64,000 nucleotides of DNA from Steromphala cineraria (GCA_916613615.1 OU744723.1:31502171-31566170); one strand, 5' to 3'. Positions 12,316-24,047 are shown, numbered from the stretch's first letter. Notes: a model not told the origin generated them from the letters alone. Translations and numbers: made by a program.

Positions 12316-14069
12316 CAAGAGGAAGTTAAAAATTTTCTTTCCAGACATAAACACAATATCTTGAATTACAAAGAGTGAAGTTATAAAACGACTGATACAT
12401 TTTTACCTTGAAGGCAGACAGTAACTTGACTTCTATTCAAAGATAAAACCTAAAAATAAGGCCAGAGAGAGAAAAAACCTTAGCATGAAGCCAGAGAGAG
12501 AAAACCCTTAGCATGAAGCCAGAGAGAGAAAACCTTAGCATTTAGCCAGAGAGAGAAAATCCTTAGCATGAAGCCAGAGAGAGAAAACCCTTAGCATGGA
12601 GCCAGAGAGAGAAAACCCTTAGCATGAAGCCAGAGAGAAAAACCTTAGCATGAAGCCAGAGAGAGAAACCCTTAGCATGAAGCCAGAGAGAGAAAACCCT
12701 TGGCATGAAGCCAGAGGGAGAGAAAAACCTTAGCATGAAGCCAGAGAGAGAAAAACCTTAGCATGAAGCCAGAGAGAGAAAAACCTTAGCATGAAGCCAG
12801 AGAGAGAGAAAAACTTTAGCATGAAGCCAGAGAAAGAAAAACCTTAGCATGAAGCCAGAGAGAGAGAGGAAGAGGAAGTTACAATTTTTCTTTCCAGACA
12901 TAAACACAATATCTTGAATAACAAAGAGTGAAGTTATAAAACGACTGATACATTTGTACCTTGAAGGCAGACAGTAACTTGACTTCTATTCAAAGATAAA
13001 AACTTAGCATAAGGCCAGAGAGAGAAAAAACCTTAACAAGACGCCAGAGAGAAGAAAACCTTGGCATGAAACCAGAGAGAGAAAACCCTTAGCATGAAGC
13101 CAGAGAGAGAAAACCCTTAGCATTTAGCCAGAAAGAGAAAATCCTTAGCATGAAGCCAGAGAGAGAAAACCCTTAGCATGGAGCCAGAGAGAGAAAACCC
13201 TTAGCATGAAGCCAGAGAGAAAAACCTTAGCATGAAGCCAGAGAGAGAAACCCTTAGCATGAAGCCAGAGAGAGAAAACCCTTGGCATGAAGCTAGAGGG
13301 AGAGAAAAACCTTAGCATGAAGCCAGAGAGAGAAAACCCTTAGCATGAAGCCAGGGAGAGAGAAAAACCTTAGCATGAAGCCAGAGAGAGAAACACCTTA
13401 GCATGAAGCCAGAGAGAGAGAAAAACCTTAGCATGAAGCCAGAGAGAGAAAAACCTTAGCATGAAGCCAGAGAGAGAGAAAAACCTTAGCATGAAGCCAG
13501 AGAGAGAAAACCTTAGCATTTAGCCAGAGAGAGAAAATCCTTAGCATGAAGCCAGAGAGAGAAAACCCTTAGCATGGAGCCAGAGAGAGAGAAAAACCTT
13601 AGCATGAAGCCAGAGAGAAAAACCTTAGCATGAAGCCAGAGAGAGAAACCCTTAGCATGAAGCCAGAGAGAGAAAACCCTTGGCATGAAGCCAGAGGGAG
13701 AGAAAAACCTTAGCATGAAGCCAGAGAGAGAAAACCCTTAGCATGAAGCCAGAGAGAGAAAAAACCTTAGCATGAAGCCAGAGAGAGAAACACCTAAGCA
13801 TGAAGCCAGAGAGAGAGAAAACCCTAAGCATGAAGCCAGAGAGAGAAAAACCTTAGCATGAAGCCAGAGAGAGAGAAAAACCTTAGCATGAAGCCAGAGA
13901 GAGAAAAACCTTAGCATTTAGCCAGAGAGAGCGAACACCCTTAGCATGAAGCCAGAGGGAGAGAAACACCTTAGCATGAAGCCAGAGAGAGAAAACCCTT
14001 AGCATGAAGCCAGAGAGAGAGAAAAACCTTAGCATGAAGCCAGAGAGGGAAACCCTTAGCATGAAGCCA
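12316..14069 (+). repeat. GA-rich 28-bp minisatellite with higher-order repeats
   Basis: From about 12446 the unit AGCCAGAGAGAGAAAACC plus a CTTAGCATGA tail repeats roughly 55 times with small length changes in the GA and A runs. A non-repeat leader of about 150 bp at 12316-12468 (starting AAGAGGAAGTTA) recurs at 12870-13018 inside the array. A block beginning with the variant AGCATTTAGCCAG recurs near 12536, 13118 and 13516. This shows segmental duplication of multi-unit blocks. The strand is strongly purine-biased. A minus-strand frame of 67 codons here (13513-13716) is only the repeat read through. Confidence 0.97.
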
Positions 14070-14258
14070 GCATAATGAAATCATCAAATTCTTTGGAGGC
14101 ACGTTATACCTGCCGGTTTGCATCTATAAAGATCATTCAACATCGAAGAAATATTTAACATGTTGTCACAACCAATGTTTCGTTTACCACACGACTCCAA
14201 CCTTTTACGGTAGCTTCAATCAGATTAGCTCGTGTTTCATTTAGAATAAACGTTTATA

Positions 14259-14621
14259 TTAAAGGGGCAGTAGCACGTTTTTAGGGGGAATATAAGGTGA
14301 TATCAGGAAAATGAAATTTAATGGTTCCAATTGAAAGACAATGTATTTAAATTAAATGGAGCAATAATAATTTAAATATATAATTAAAGTTTAACCATGC
14401 GATTCCCTTTTCTTCCACAACATGAATTAAAGGTGATCAAACAAAATGGCCGCCAATGGATTTTACGTGAATCTTCATACGTTGTCCTCTGACTATGGCT
14501 GATTGACTTGTGTAATGAGATTTATGACACTATCAAAATAACACTTTAAGCATTAACATTCAATTATCAGTGAAAATTTTAGAATATGAAATTATCCAAA
14601 AAAGTGCTACTGCCCCTTTAA
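14259..14621 (-). mobile_element. TTAA-flanked MITE family, copy A
   Basis: The left end TTAAAGGGGCAGTAGCAC and the right end GTGCTACTGCCCCTTTAA form terminal inverted repeats, each bounded by TTAA. It is 363 bp, the same length as copy B, and in the opposite orientation. TTAA on both sides suggests a piggyBac-type mobiliser. A TA-target element with slightly longer ends is the alternative. No ORF. Confidence 0.88.
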
Positions 14622-16140
14622 GGAAAAATATTCATGTGTAATATATGAGACACTTTTCGGACAATCATGCTCATTTCATTGGATTAACTAAGAAGCAGAA
14701 TATTTGATTCAATGAATAACCATAAGACATAGCACCTTCTTCTTGAACCAAATTAAGATAAGGACACGAAATGTTATGTGACACCACTTTTGTTAGTGTG
14801 TTCTCTTGATGCAGGCTGAATTAAGAACATTGGATATGAATTGAATGTTAATATTTTATACTTGAAATGATGCATTGTTTGGTAACATGTTTATGTACTG
14901 GTCACATGGTTTCAAAGCAATTTTCTTTCAGATTTAATTTCAAATCGTACAAAAGTTCCTTTATTCAAAATGTATATATTCACAGCAGAAATCAGGTTTC
15001 CTATTTGAACCCCGAATAAAGTGATTCTATTCTAGATATGATACAAAAAATCAATAAATGTTTAGATGTTCTTTAAACTCTGAAATTCATTCATGTCGGC
15101 AATCATTGAGATGAAACGGTTATACCACACCCACGTTGTAAGCTACCTCTATACAAAATACAAAACAAAACAGGATAATACACATAAATTTCAATACCAT
15201 ATAATAACAACAATATAAAGAATCATACAAACTCTCCCATGATAAACAATCTTTCATATCTGCAGTGTCATCAGTATTGAGCCACTGCCTTAGCCCTGAT
15301 AGAGCTATTCTTAGCTGCATCGCAATAAAAACACACAAAAATGTTTCAACAGAACATACAAGTTCTTTATAGGATAAACTTAAAAATTCATATAATGACA
15401 TTCATAGGTTTAAAGATTTCATACACAAACACATGCTGTCAGTGTCATCCACGCAAAATACTGAACAAAACAAGACGCCATTTAACAATAGAGAGCCGAA
15501 CAAACCAACACCCATATCTTCTCGCCCAAAAGCTTTTCGGGTCACACATAGGGCGCGTGGTTATATACATTAGCAAACATTGTCAAACACTTAACGCCAG
15601 CTATTCACAAACAGATACTATCAATATATCAATAGATCCCCACAAAGACGCGACTGTAGCGTTACCTGGTTAAACTGTCCTTTGTATACGTGCGGGACCT
15701 TCTGGGGTACATATCGAGATAACAACCTGTCCAAATGGAATGTGGATCGCATATGTGTCAACTTAAAAGTTCGACATGTTTTTATCCAATTGCGTACATA
15801 TGGCATTTAGTTGAGGATTTATGGCATGGTGACTGGCACATATCGTCGTCAATAAGTGAAGAGTTTCATGAATGGTCAAACTAGAAACATTTCGAGACAT
15901 TCAAATGTAAAGTTGTAAGAAGTGGAGAGATATACTGACATGACAAACTGAAGAGTCCAGGGTGTCTCTGGGATACTGTTCAAGTGAGTAACTTAAGGAT
16001 CCATGTAGATAGGAAGTGACACACCTGCTCAGGTGAATGACACAGAGTCGTGTTGTTATATAAGTTATATGTTAGGTAAGATGTATTATTCATAGAATTA
16101 CATGTGGATAAGATTAGTCATTGATTAGTCTGATGTAAGT
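14622..16140. other. Intergenic, no supported gene
   Basis: Two overlapping frames near 15120-15673 on opposite strands lack domain features and codon support. Nothing else is seen. Confidence 0.45.
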
Positions 16141-16261
16141 ATGGAGAGCGTTATTAGGTTTGTGCTTGTATGGTCATTCTCATGGCAACTGTTTATACGT
16201 GAAGAGAGCGCATATCTTGTAATGTAAATTGTTTACATATGAAGTTGCTTTGTGCGTGCAT

Positions 16262-16690
16262 TATCATATCAACTGTTAAGATGCTCCTATGATTGCATTG
16301 TGAGATGTTTGTCTTATCATGCGTCTGTTTAAATGTGAAAACGCTCCTATGATTGCATTGTGAAGATGTTTGTCTTATCATGCGTCTGTTTAACTGTGAA
16401 AACGCTCCTATGATTGCATTGTGAAGATGTTTGTGTTATCATGCGTTTGTTTAAATGTGAAGATTCTCCTATGATTGCAATGTGAAGATGTTTGTCTTAT
16501 CATGCGTATGTTGTAATGTGAAGATACTCCTATGATTGCAATGTGAAGATGTTTGTCTTATCATGCGTTTGGTTAAAATGTGAAGATGCTCCTATGATTG
16601 CAATGTGAAGATGTTTGTCTTATCATGCGTTTGGTTAAAATGTGAAGATGCTCCTATGATTGCAATGTGAAGGTGTTTGTCTTATCAGTG
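16262..16690 (+). repeat. 61-bp tandem repeat
   Basis: About seven units carry CTCCTATGATTG, then GTGAAGATGTTTGTC and TTATCATGCGT, spaced 60-62 bp apart. More diverged copies of the same GTTTAA/GTCTTGTCAT theme extend on both sides (about 16141-16260 and 16800-16975), so this is an old array with a younger core. Confidence 0.93.
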
Positions 16691-17354
16691 TGTTGGGGAT
16701 TATATATTTTAAAGAGGGCCGAGACCTGGAGATTAATATTATTCTAGGTAGGCGTTTTTTCAAGGCGTGCGATTATTCAAGGATTTACGGTATGCCTGAA
16801 TTGTTATGACAACTGTTAAAGTGTAAAATGTTGTGTACTTGTGTTGCTATACAACTGTTTAATTTGTGAGATATTGTGTCTGTCTTGTCATTACAATTGT
16901 TTAAATGTTAAGGTAAAGTGTTTTTGTCTTGCCATAGCAAGTGTTTTAATGTGTAGATCTTGTATGCATGTACTACCATGGAAACTGCTAAAACTTTTCA
17001 ATCGTCATTCCCATATATTAATTGTTTCAGGATATTCAAGCTTAGCTATAAGGACACCATTGAAACAACGACAAGGGACAAACGGATCAATTTCGTTAAG
17101 ACAAATGAACTGGCTATTTACACAGAAGAAATAAGGAACAATCAGAAGTGATTTTATGTAATCAAGGACTTCGGGCAGATAGGACTTTAAACTTACTTGC
17201 ATGTGAAAAGTGAGTACAAATCTGATTCTGGTACAAAAGACAGTGTGAAAGAGCACAGGTGGTACAAGTGATACAAGGTGATACAGTAGAAAACAGGGTA
17301 GTACATACAGTTTACACTTATTGTTGTTTAAAATGTTATAACTTACTGATCAAC

Positions 17355-17849
17355 ATGTCTGAAGACGAGAGAGACATGTCCCCTGATCACCGCCCCATAT
17401 CTGCAATATCCAGTGTCTCACAGCACGTGCACTCCCCTCCCCCTTCACGTGCATCTGCAGACAGAGCATCCCCTGAAATGTTCTACCCTCCCATCGGGTA
17501 CCCTGACTCCGACATTAATTCCACAGGACTCTATCCACCTCATGGTTATCCTCAAAACGGGTACCCAACCAATCTACCGCTACATTCGTCGCTACCAAGT
17601 AACCCTTATCCTATAAACAAGCCACTGATGAACCCATACCCGCTGGACCAACTCCCGACGAATCCGTTCCCTCAGGATCAACTGCCGGAGAATCTGTACC
17701 CTGCCAGTCCTCCACCAGAGACCCATGCTGGGGAGGATCAGGGGAGATCAGAGTCAGAGACAGAAGAGAATGATTCCGCAAATCTGATCAAACTGAGCCA
17801 AAGTTCAACCAGCAATGCGATTGTAGAATCTGTGAGTTTTGAAGGTTAA
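17355..17849 (+). CDS. Proline/tyrosine-rich hypothetical protein or first coding exon
   Basis: I do not recognise this protein. The ATG at 17355 (CAACATG, A at -3) starts a 164-codon frame. It has an acidic N-terminus (MSEDERDMSP), a Ser/Pro stretch, a Pro/Tyr/Gly-rich middle with about four ~10-residue repeats of the type NPYPxxxLP, and an acidic tail (SESETEEN). There is no signal peptide or membrane segment. A GTGAGT at 17832 falls exactly after a codon, so the exon may end at 17831 with the next 18 bases intronic. If so, this is the disordered N-terminus of a longer protein. Codon composition is richer in C and G than its surroundings, which supports real coding. An upstream in-frame start at 17259 exists but has a poor context. 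Confidence 0.5.
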   Translation: MSEDERDMSPDHRPISAISSVSQHVHSPPPSRASADRASPEMFYPPIGYPDSDINSTGLYPPHGYPQNGYPTNLPLHSSLPSNPYPINKPLMNPYPLDQLPTNPFPQDQLPENLYPASPPPETHAGEDQGRSESETEENDSANLIKLSQSSTSNAIVESVSFEG

Positions 17850-18014
17850 AAGACAGAGATGAGGTTTAAACGTGTACCTTGAAGCAGACATTGGTTACTT
17901 CAGTAAACGTTGATGTCTGAGTGATGTCGACTTGGGTTGTTTTAAAGAACAACTTTCTGGGCTATACTAAGTTTGAATTTCCATACGAAATATGAGCTAG
18001 AACAATGATGTAAG

Positions 18015-18414
18015 TTTGATGTGATGTGAAGGTCTTAAAGATTGTTCCCTTCATGTATGTAAATAAAATGTCGCCAGACAGTGTGAGACAGGTAACACGT
18101 TCATGAAACTTGTCTGACACCAGAATAGTGCCATGTCTGGTTACGTGAACATGACAAGGGTCGTAGAAAAGATCCTTTCCTGTTGTAGGGTGTGTTGTGA
18201 AGGTCTTCAAGATTGTTCCCTTCATGTTAATCAGGTCAACACATTGTTCATGATGAGAACCAACCACCAGTGTTGATTTATTCAGAGCAGCTACACTACA
18301 GTAGATCTTGCTCGTCATTTATGTAGACACGAGTTCTAGGTCAGGTGTCACAGCAACTCTGATGATACGTTGTGTGTTAAGGAAAGACACAAGTACCTCA
18401 GCAATACTAACAAG
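18015..18414 (-). pseudogene. Fragment of the NHL-like propeller gene, rearranged
   Basis: On the minus strand this matches the part of the 44-45 kb exon encoding about ISIGEVLVSF through CLTLSGDI, closely at both DNA and protein level. Three changes show it is not functional. A TTA leucine codon is TAA just before MTSKIYC. The match stops after GDI. A second copy of the MKGTIxKTFT segment then follows directly, so pieces were shuffled. The coiled coil and the last propeller blades are absent. It is probably a degraded paralogue or a captured gene fragment. Confidence 0.85.
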
Positions 18415-19924
18415 AAAAGCCTTTAAAAAGGCAAGCTTTGGGGCACCTGGTTATGTATCACTATATAGAACCAGGAGATTTAGGTTAGGGAGGACGGGGA
18501 TGGGTCTTTTACTTGAATAAATTGTTCAAATCGGAGACGCATATTTTTTGCTCTTCGTTTTGATAGTTATCAGTGCACCATGTATAGTAAAACATCTCGT
18601 TCGTTCCGCTTAAATTCCACCCAATGATAGATACGTCTCCTATCTCAATTATGATATAAATTGTTATGATATAAAATTTCTAAACATTAATACGGTAATT
18701 CAAATCAATGTTGCTTTAAGTTTAAAAGATAGCTGACGGTGAGTTTAATACAAGAGTCAGTGATTAATTAATAGAGAAATTGTTGCGCTAGTAAACTTTT
18801 CGGGATACATTGTTTTCCAATACCCGCAAATTTAGTTTAAACCGGACGAATTTCCCCATTGACTTTCAGGTTAATTACATGTTGCAAGAATAATTTTCCT
18901 TAATTGAGTGTTGATCGTATTACAGCCGAAAGTTGCTAAATTTTTTAGAAAAGATCTCAGCTACAAGTTCATAATTTTCATTATATTATAGGATGACATT
19001 AAGAATATATAGAAAATCTCACCCATGTGTCTTCTGATATCAAATATATCAACACAAGTTGATAAAAGTAACAAATATCCGAGGCTTGTTTTTCTTTTTT
19101 TGATAATTTTGATGTTTTCCAATTAGTGGGATCATGATGGAAATTAAATGATAATTGAAAAAACGTTTGGAAATATCAGACAGTTACACTCTGCACTCTT
19201 TTAGAACTACGCCTAGCAAATTATCAGGTCCACAGGCTTTATGTGAATTTATCTTAGCAAAAGACGTTACCACATCATCTTTAGAAATATCTAACACCTC
19301 ACATGGTGGGAGTGATTAAAGTACAATGTTTCTTTCTTCTGAAAAATTACAACTATCAAAGCGATATCTCCTGTGAAACACAGTTTTGGATGATAATTTA
19401 TCATACTTTAGACCCCTGTCGATACTTTTTTCGAAAGACACCTTTAATCGTAAACAAATCATCCATAACGTTATGTTTTGAAATTGCATTGAGTGAACGA
19501 TCAGTCATTGACAAGGCGGGACATTTAGCGTTAGCGTAAAATTGAAGGAACCGAATTCCTAGTTGATACAAAAATGGAATGTCGTTTCCGAATGTGGAAT
19601 GCAAAAAAATACACCGAATAACTACAAAACAGCTCACATGCACATGCAAAATTGATATTTTTTAAGGGTGTAAACGGTCATCCATATATTTTTGAAAATT
19701 TACGATATATTTTACATCATAACATTATAATAATAAGCAGTTTCCAAATTAAAGCTTGCCAACTATTTCGTACCACCCACATGGTCACGTGGGTATAAAT
19801 TTGCAACAGCTCTGTCCATTGGTCGTCGAAATACCAGAATATGCTTAAAACAAATATCATTGGCTGAAACTTCTCTTTGAAGTTTCCAAGAGTATTATAG
19901 AGAGAACCTTCTGCCATTAGTTTT
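18415..19924. other. Intergenic, nothing recognised
   Basis: Short frames at 19303-19539 and on the opposite strand lack domain features. The minus-strand frame at 19717-19947 begins inside the inverted terminus of the next element. Confidence 0.45.
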
Positions 19925-19964
19925 CTACGAAGCTCCAGAAGGGACATGGTAAAAAAATATTTTT

Positions 19965-20095
19965 ATTACGTACGTACGTATTACTATTACGTACGTACGT
20001 GTTATTATTACGTACGTACGTAGTAAATTAATACGTACGTACGTGTTATTATTGCGTACGTACGTGATAAATTATTACGTACGTACGTAATAACT
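19965..20095. repeat. Left array of ACGTACGTACGT palindromes (6 units)
   Basis: Six ACGTACGTACGT cores are separated by AT-rich linkers, with periods of 21, 21, 23, 21 and 23 bp. It mirrors the array at 23344-23482. Confidence 0.95.
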
Positions 20096-21089
20096 AATTT
20101 CAATTGTTTTAGCCGGGGAGGAATTTGATAAAGCATTGCAACAATGAATATTTTTTTTATTATAAAAATATTGCAAATATGTTCAATGTATGAGTATGTT
20201 GAGCATCTATAAATCGAAATAAAGCTAGTGTCGGAAGATTGTAATGGAGTCTGCATTCTTCTTAGACTATCATAATTGCCTTGATGTGTCTTAAAATCTC
20301 TATCGGAATATTGAGGTGTCTGCGTTTCTATCCAACATAAACAATAAAGTCATAAACAACTTTATGTTTGTAATTATTTTACATAAATAAATACAGCACA
20401 ATAAATTGAAAATGTATAGGGTTGTCACTTGTGAACTGTTTCCGCGAGCAAATGGTCCTTGGTCCATTAATTGTTTAGTCCGTTTCGCTTGTGCCGTTAC
20501 TATGGATACACAATTCGCAAAGCCAAAATTTGGGCAGAGAAAACATAACTTTCGACATTTCTACATGTCCAACTTTGGTTCATATTCAATATACCATAGT
20601 TTATCCGTATACGTGCTTAGACAATTTGAATTCCTAATGTAGGATGATATATAAGAGTAGAACAAGTGTTTGTTTTAAACGTCCACGGTTGCAAAAGACA
20701 AATAAAGTAAGCACATATTTCATATTTCTTTGTTTGTATACGATAAACGGTTGCTTATGGTTAAAAGACTGGTCTATTGGACTGGTCTAATAATTTACTC
20801 ACAACCGATATACAAAGATAACGTTCATGTAGATTGTTCTTTTCTTTGCTGGTTTATGTGCGGTCAGTATGTAATAAATATCAAAAATAGATTTTTGAAT
20901 ATTTGAAAATTATAAAAGATATAAAATGATATAAGACAAAATAATATATTTATATATCAGATATATCTTAAAAGTTATTTTGTCCTAGATATTAATAAAT
21001 AAGATTGAAAGTATATAACTCTTATTTGTCTTTTTTGGGGAGGAAAGTGTGCTACTTAGACAGATTTGCTGTAGCCTATTCCATACATA

Positions 21090-21250
21090 TACAGAACGTC
21101 ATACGTGTGCATTTGGGTCGTTTGTATTGAACGAGTAGATGTCATGGACGCGGAAGAACAACGAGTTCGAAGAACGAGTTGTTTCTCCGCGTCCATGACA
21201 TCTTCGAGTTCAATACAAACGCCCCAAATGCACACGTATGACGTTCTGTA
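21090..21250. repeat. 161-bp near-perfect palindrome
   Basis: Arms of about 75 bp run from TACAGAACGTCATACGTGTG inward to GAACAACGAGTTC and mirror back to ACGTTCTGTA, with a very short centre and few mismatches. It can form one long hairpin. The opposite-strand frames of 65 and 93 codons seen here encode nearly the same peptide because of the symmetry, so I do not call them genes. Confidence 0.95.
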
Positions 21251-21554
21251 TTTATTATATACTCTCTTTTTAACCTTTTTAAAAGTAATTTTGAATTGCT
21301 GAAATAATCCGAGATGTCGCACTGCGCATTGATACATAATGTAAAGAAGGCGATTACCTATGACAAGCTCGACTGATGATTTGATACCTCAATTATCTGT
21401 TTATTTTCTCATTACTTTGCGTAGTTAAACGTAAGAGGCAATTTTCTCAAGTGTGAAAACTAAATACAGTGATAAAAGGTTATCCTTAGTAATTATTTAT
21501 AAGTTCTGAATATGATAAACGTAAGTTCAGGATTCCGAGCGACGGGATCCTTTC

Positions 21555-21900
21555 AAACGACGTCACCATGGAAATGACGTCATAATCGTTGTAGGCTATG
21601 ACGTCATAGGGCCAAGTGTCGCTGGCGATGTTCTCGGAGTTTTGTTTAGGATTCCTATTTGATAGTGTTTTGCAGTTTCTTTACTAACGATTACACTAGT
21701 TTCTCACTATATTATTCTTCAATATCATATTAAAAAATAGGTTTGTTACAAATGCAGTTGAGCTACGTCAAATCCGGTGTTCTAATAAGGAAAATGATTG
21801 TTACGAACGGAAAGTTGCGAGCCGAAGCTTGAAAAAAGTAGATTCTGGATTCTGGAGTGCAATACGGAATTTGAAGACGTATTCCGATTGCACCCTTGTA
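21555..21900. repeat. TGACGTCA-cluster element with terminal hairpin
   Basis: Perfect TGACGTCA octamers lie at 21575-21582 and 21599-21606, with a near match at 21558. They are followed by CTGGCGATGTTCTCGGAG, and further on by a hairpin with arms GTGCAATACGGAAT and ATTCCGATTGCAC (about 21860-21896). The same order of parts occurs near 33.3-33.7 kb and 48.4-48.8 kb, which suggests a dispersed repeat family and not a local regulatory region. Confidence 0.55.
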
Positions 21901-22193
21901 TTACTATCATAAGATTACATGAGTATATAATAAAGTGGCTTATGGGTCTTTTTAGATAAAAACATTCATAACAGGTTGGGTTTGATCCAAAACTACAGTC
22001 ATGCCTTATAAATGCACCTCGAAGTTTATGGTGTATAAAAAGTTATAAAACTGCTCATCCGTCCGTTTTGTAAGGTGATGCAATTTGCCCTATCCATTCC
22101 TATAAGAGACTTCACTCGCTTAGTGTCTTATGGTTACGATTTAAAAGACTCTCACTTATACATTCCGGATACAAACCGATGTTTCCGAATATG

Positions 22194-22489
22194 GGGGCGG
22201 GATAGCGCAGTGGTTAGCGCGTTCGGCTTCGGATCAAGAGGTCCCTGGTTCGAATCCCGCCAGAGGCTCGGCAACTTTGTCTGCAGTAGAGAACTGTTCT
22301 ACACGCAGTCAGGTTTGGGTGCAATGCTACACTGAATTTCAGAGCAGTACCATCAATGGTTCGCTAGTTCCAGCTAAGCATAGCCACAATGGTGTTGCGG
22401 GCTTTCTCCCTGCAATTATACTAGCAGCCGCGATATGAGTGAAATAATCTTGAAAGCTGCGATAAACCCCACATCACCTCACCACCTCA
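22194..22489 (+). mobile_element. tRNA-derived SINE, copy 2
   Basis: The head has pol III boxes TAGCGCAGTGG (A box, 22203-22213) and GGTTCGAATCC (B box, 22247-22257), followed by the same body as the other two copies. The 3' end is a duplicated CACCTCAC motif with no poly(A). CCGAATATG at 22185-22193 recurs at 22490-22498, a 9-bp target duplication. This insertion interrupts the larger inverted-repeat element, so it is younger than that element. Confidence 0.93.
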
Positions 22490-23343
22490 CCGAATATGAA
22501 CACGAGCTTCTAATATTTGTTGAAGGTCACTAATCCAAACTCCCTATTTTCCGTATAGCATGCAGGCTGGGCTTGCTTCCGGAAAGCCGACGGGGGTAAT
22601 TCATTCACTTGTTTTTGTGCGTATAGTAAATTCAGTATCATATATACGACATACGTTTGATTTGATTGAATCATCATTTCACCACGATCAATATCTTGCG
22701 TGTTCTCGCCAAACGTGACTCAAAGGCAGTGAATATAGAATGTAATGAGTAATGTTATCACATCAAGATTTCCAAGAAGCAATACTACGCCATTTTCGGT
22801 CAATAATCTTTTTAAAAATCATAATATATGATATTTATTATTGTGTTTGTTTGTAAATATTAGCACATTTAATTGTATGAACGGTCTTAAAATAAGCCCT
22901 TTGGAGCTTGTTGGTCAATTCTTTTATTTACTATTTCATGAATAAATATGTATAAATCATATGATAGTCACATGGAACAGCACATCTCTTATGAATCATC
23001 TCAGACGTTCATTCATAATTATCGCATAAATGTACATTGTATTGTAAAGGCATTACAATGTACCAGACCAGTTACTTGTAGTAGGTGGGATAGATAGATT
23101 TAGCCGTTAAGTTATTTACCAGTTTGAAATAGTTTCGTTGATGAACGATAACGATATTAAGCAAATGGCAAACTTCTGTCAACATTTCTTGCTATACAAA
23201 ATATAACATTTTCTCTATCGGATCCTGATATATTCATTTAGAACAGAACAAAGTTAAAAAATAATGTGTCTCTTAACTTAAAACGTCTTTATTAAGACGA
23301 TTCTTTTATCACTATGTACGTAGGCTAAATGTATTCATATTTA

Positions 23344-23482
23344 GTTATTACGTACGTACGTGATAATTTATCACGTACGTACGCAATAATAACACGTACG
23401 TACGTTATAACTTTTCACGTACGTACGCAATAATAACACGTACGTACGTGATAGTAATACGTACGTACGTAATAAAAATATT
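23344..23482. repeat. Right array of ACGTACGTACGT palindromes (6 units)
   Basis: Inverted counterpart of the array at 19965-20095, followed outward by the same AT-rich tract and CTTCTGGAGCTTCGTAG. Confidence 0.95.
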
Positions 23483-23513
23483 TTTTTACCATGTCCCTTC
23501 TGGAGCTTCGTAG

Positions 23514-24047
23514 TTTTCAATATCAAATGTTACATAACTTTGGGGTCTCTGGACCCCAAAGCAATAAGTGTTATACACGCAGAGTAATAACCCACTTCCG
23601 GTCTAGTTTTTATGGTTTCCTTTGTTAGAAGTAGTGTAGTTATCAGGTCAATATCAGATGTTAACTATGTATAACCAGACGTGCGATGGTTATATTGTAT
23701 AACCTTACCTCTTCACATCCTGGGTGTTCTCGGTTCCATACCGCGCTTCGCCTCACCTGTTTGCGGTATCGCATCTCATATGAACTTAAAATCACTGTTT
23801 CGTAGGTACCATCAAGGTACACAACACTTTGCAATGTTGACTTTGTATCAAAGATACATCTAAGAAAGAATATATGATATCAAAATACTTTTAAAACAAA
23901 AGTGTCACGTCAGTTGTTGAAATTAAACGTTGCATTATCTCAATGGTGATCTTTGGAAATTTCTTGTCATTGTTTGACTTAATTGTTTTCATGCTGATAC
24001 CTATAGGTTTAAATTCTTAAATCATTCAAAACATTTTGAATCTGACT
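23514..24047. other. Intergenic
   Basis: It holds a perfect short hairpin (CTTTGGGGTC paired with GACCCCAAAG, about 23540-23563) and nothing else I can name. Confidence 0.5.

Larger units (their letters stand above)
19925..23513. mobile_element. Large inverted-repeat element with TACGTACGTA palindrome arrays
   Basis: The two ends are inverted copies of about 170 bp (19925-20095 and 23344-23513). Reading inward, each has CTACGAAGCTCCAGAAGG, GACATGGT, an A-run and ATATTTTTATT, then six units with an ACGTACGTACGT core spaced 21-23 bp apart. The 3.25-kb interior has no transposase-like ORF. It contains a 161-bp palindrome, a TGACGTCA cluster and a later SINE insertion. It is probably a non-autonomous DNA transposon. 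TTTT abuts both outer ends but is too short to prove a target duplication. Confidence 0.75.

Noticed and set aside
13513..13716. Minus-strand 67-codon frame with repeated FSLWLHAK-like peptide
   Set aside because: It is the GA-rich minisatellite read through. Unit length varies in non-multiples of three, so the frame is not conserved along the array.
19717..19947. Minus-strand 76-codon frame starting MSLLELRRKLM
   Set aside because: Its start codon and first codons lie inside the inverted terminus of the 19925-23513 element, and the same start is seen in the other terminus. The rest has no domain features.
21056..21337. Frames of 93 (minus) and 65 (plus) codons with similar peptides
   Set aside because: They lie across the 161-bp palindrome, so both strands read the same sequence by symmetry. 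There is no sign of coding.
22197..22262. Apparent tRNA gene
   Set aside because: Both pol III boxes are good, but the sequence continues into a shared ~300-bp body with target duplications, so it is the head of a SINE. The same applies to 59578-59643.
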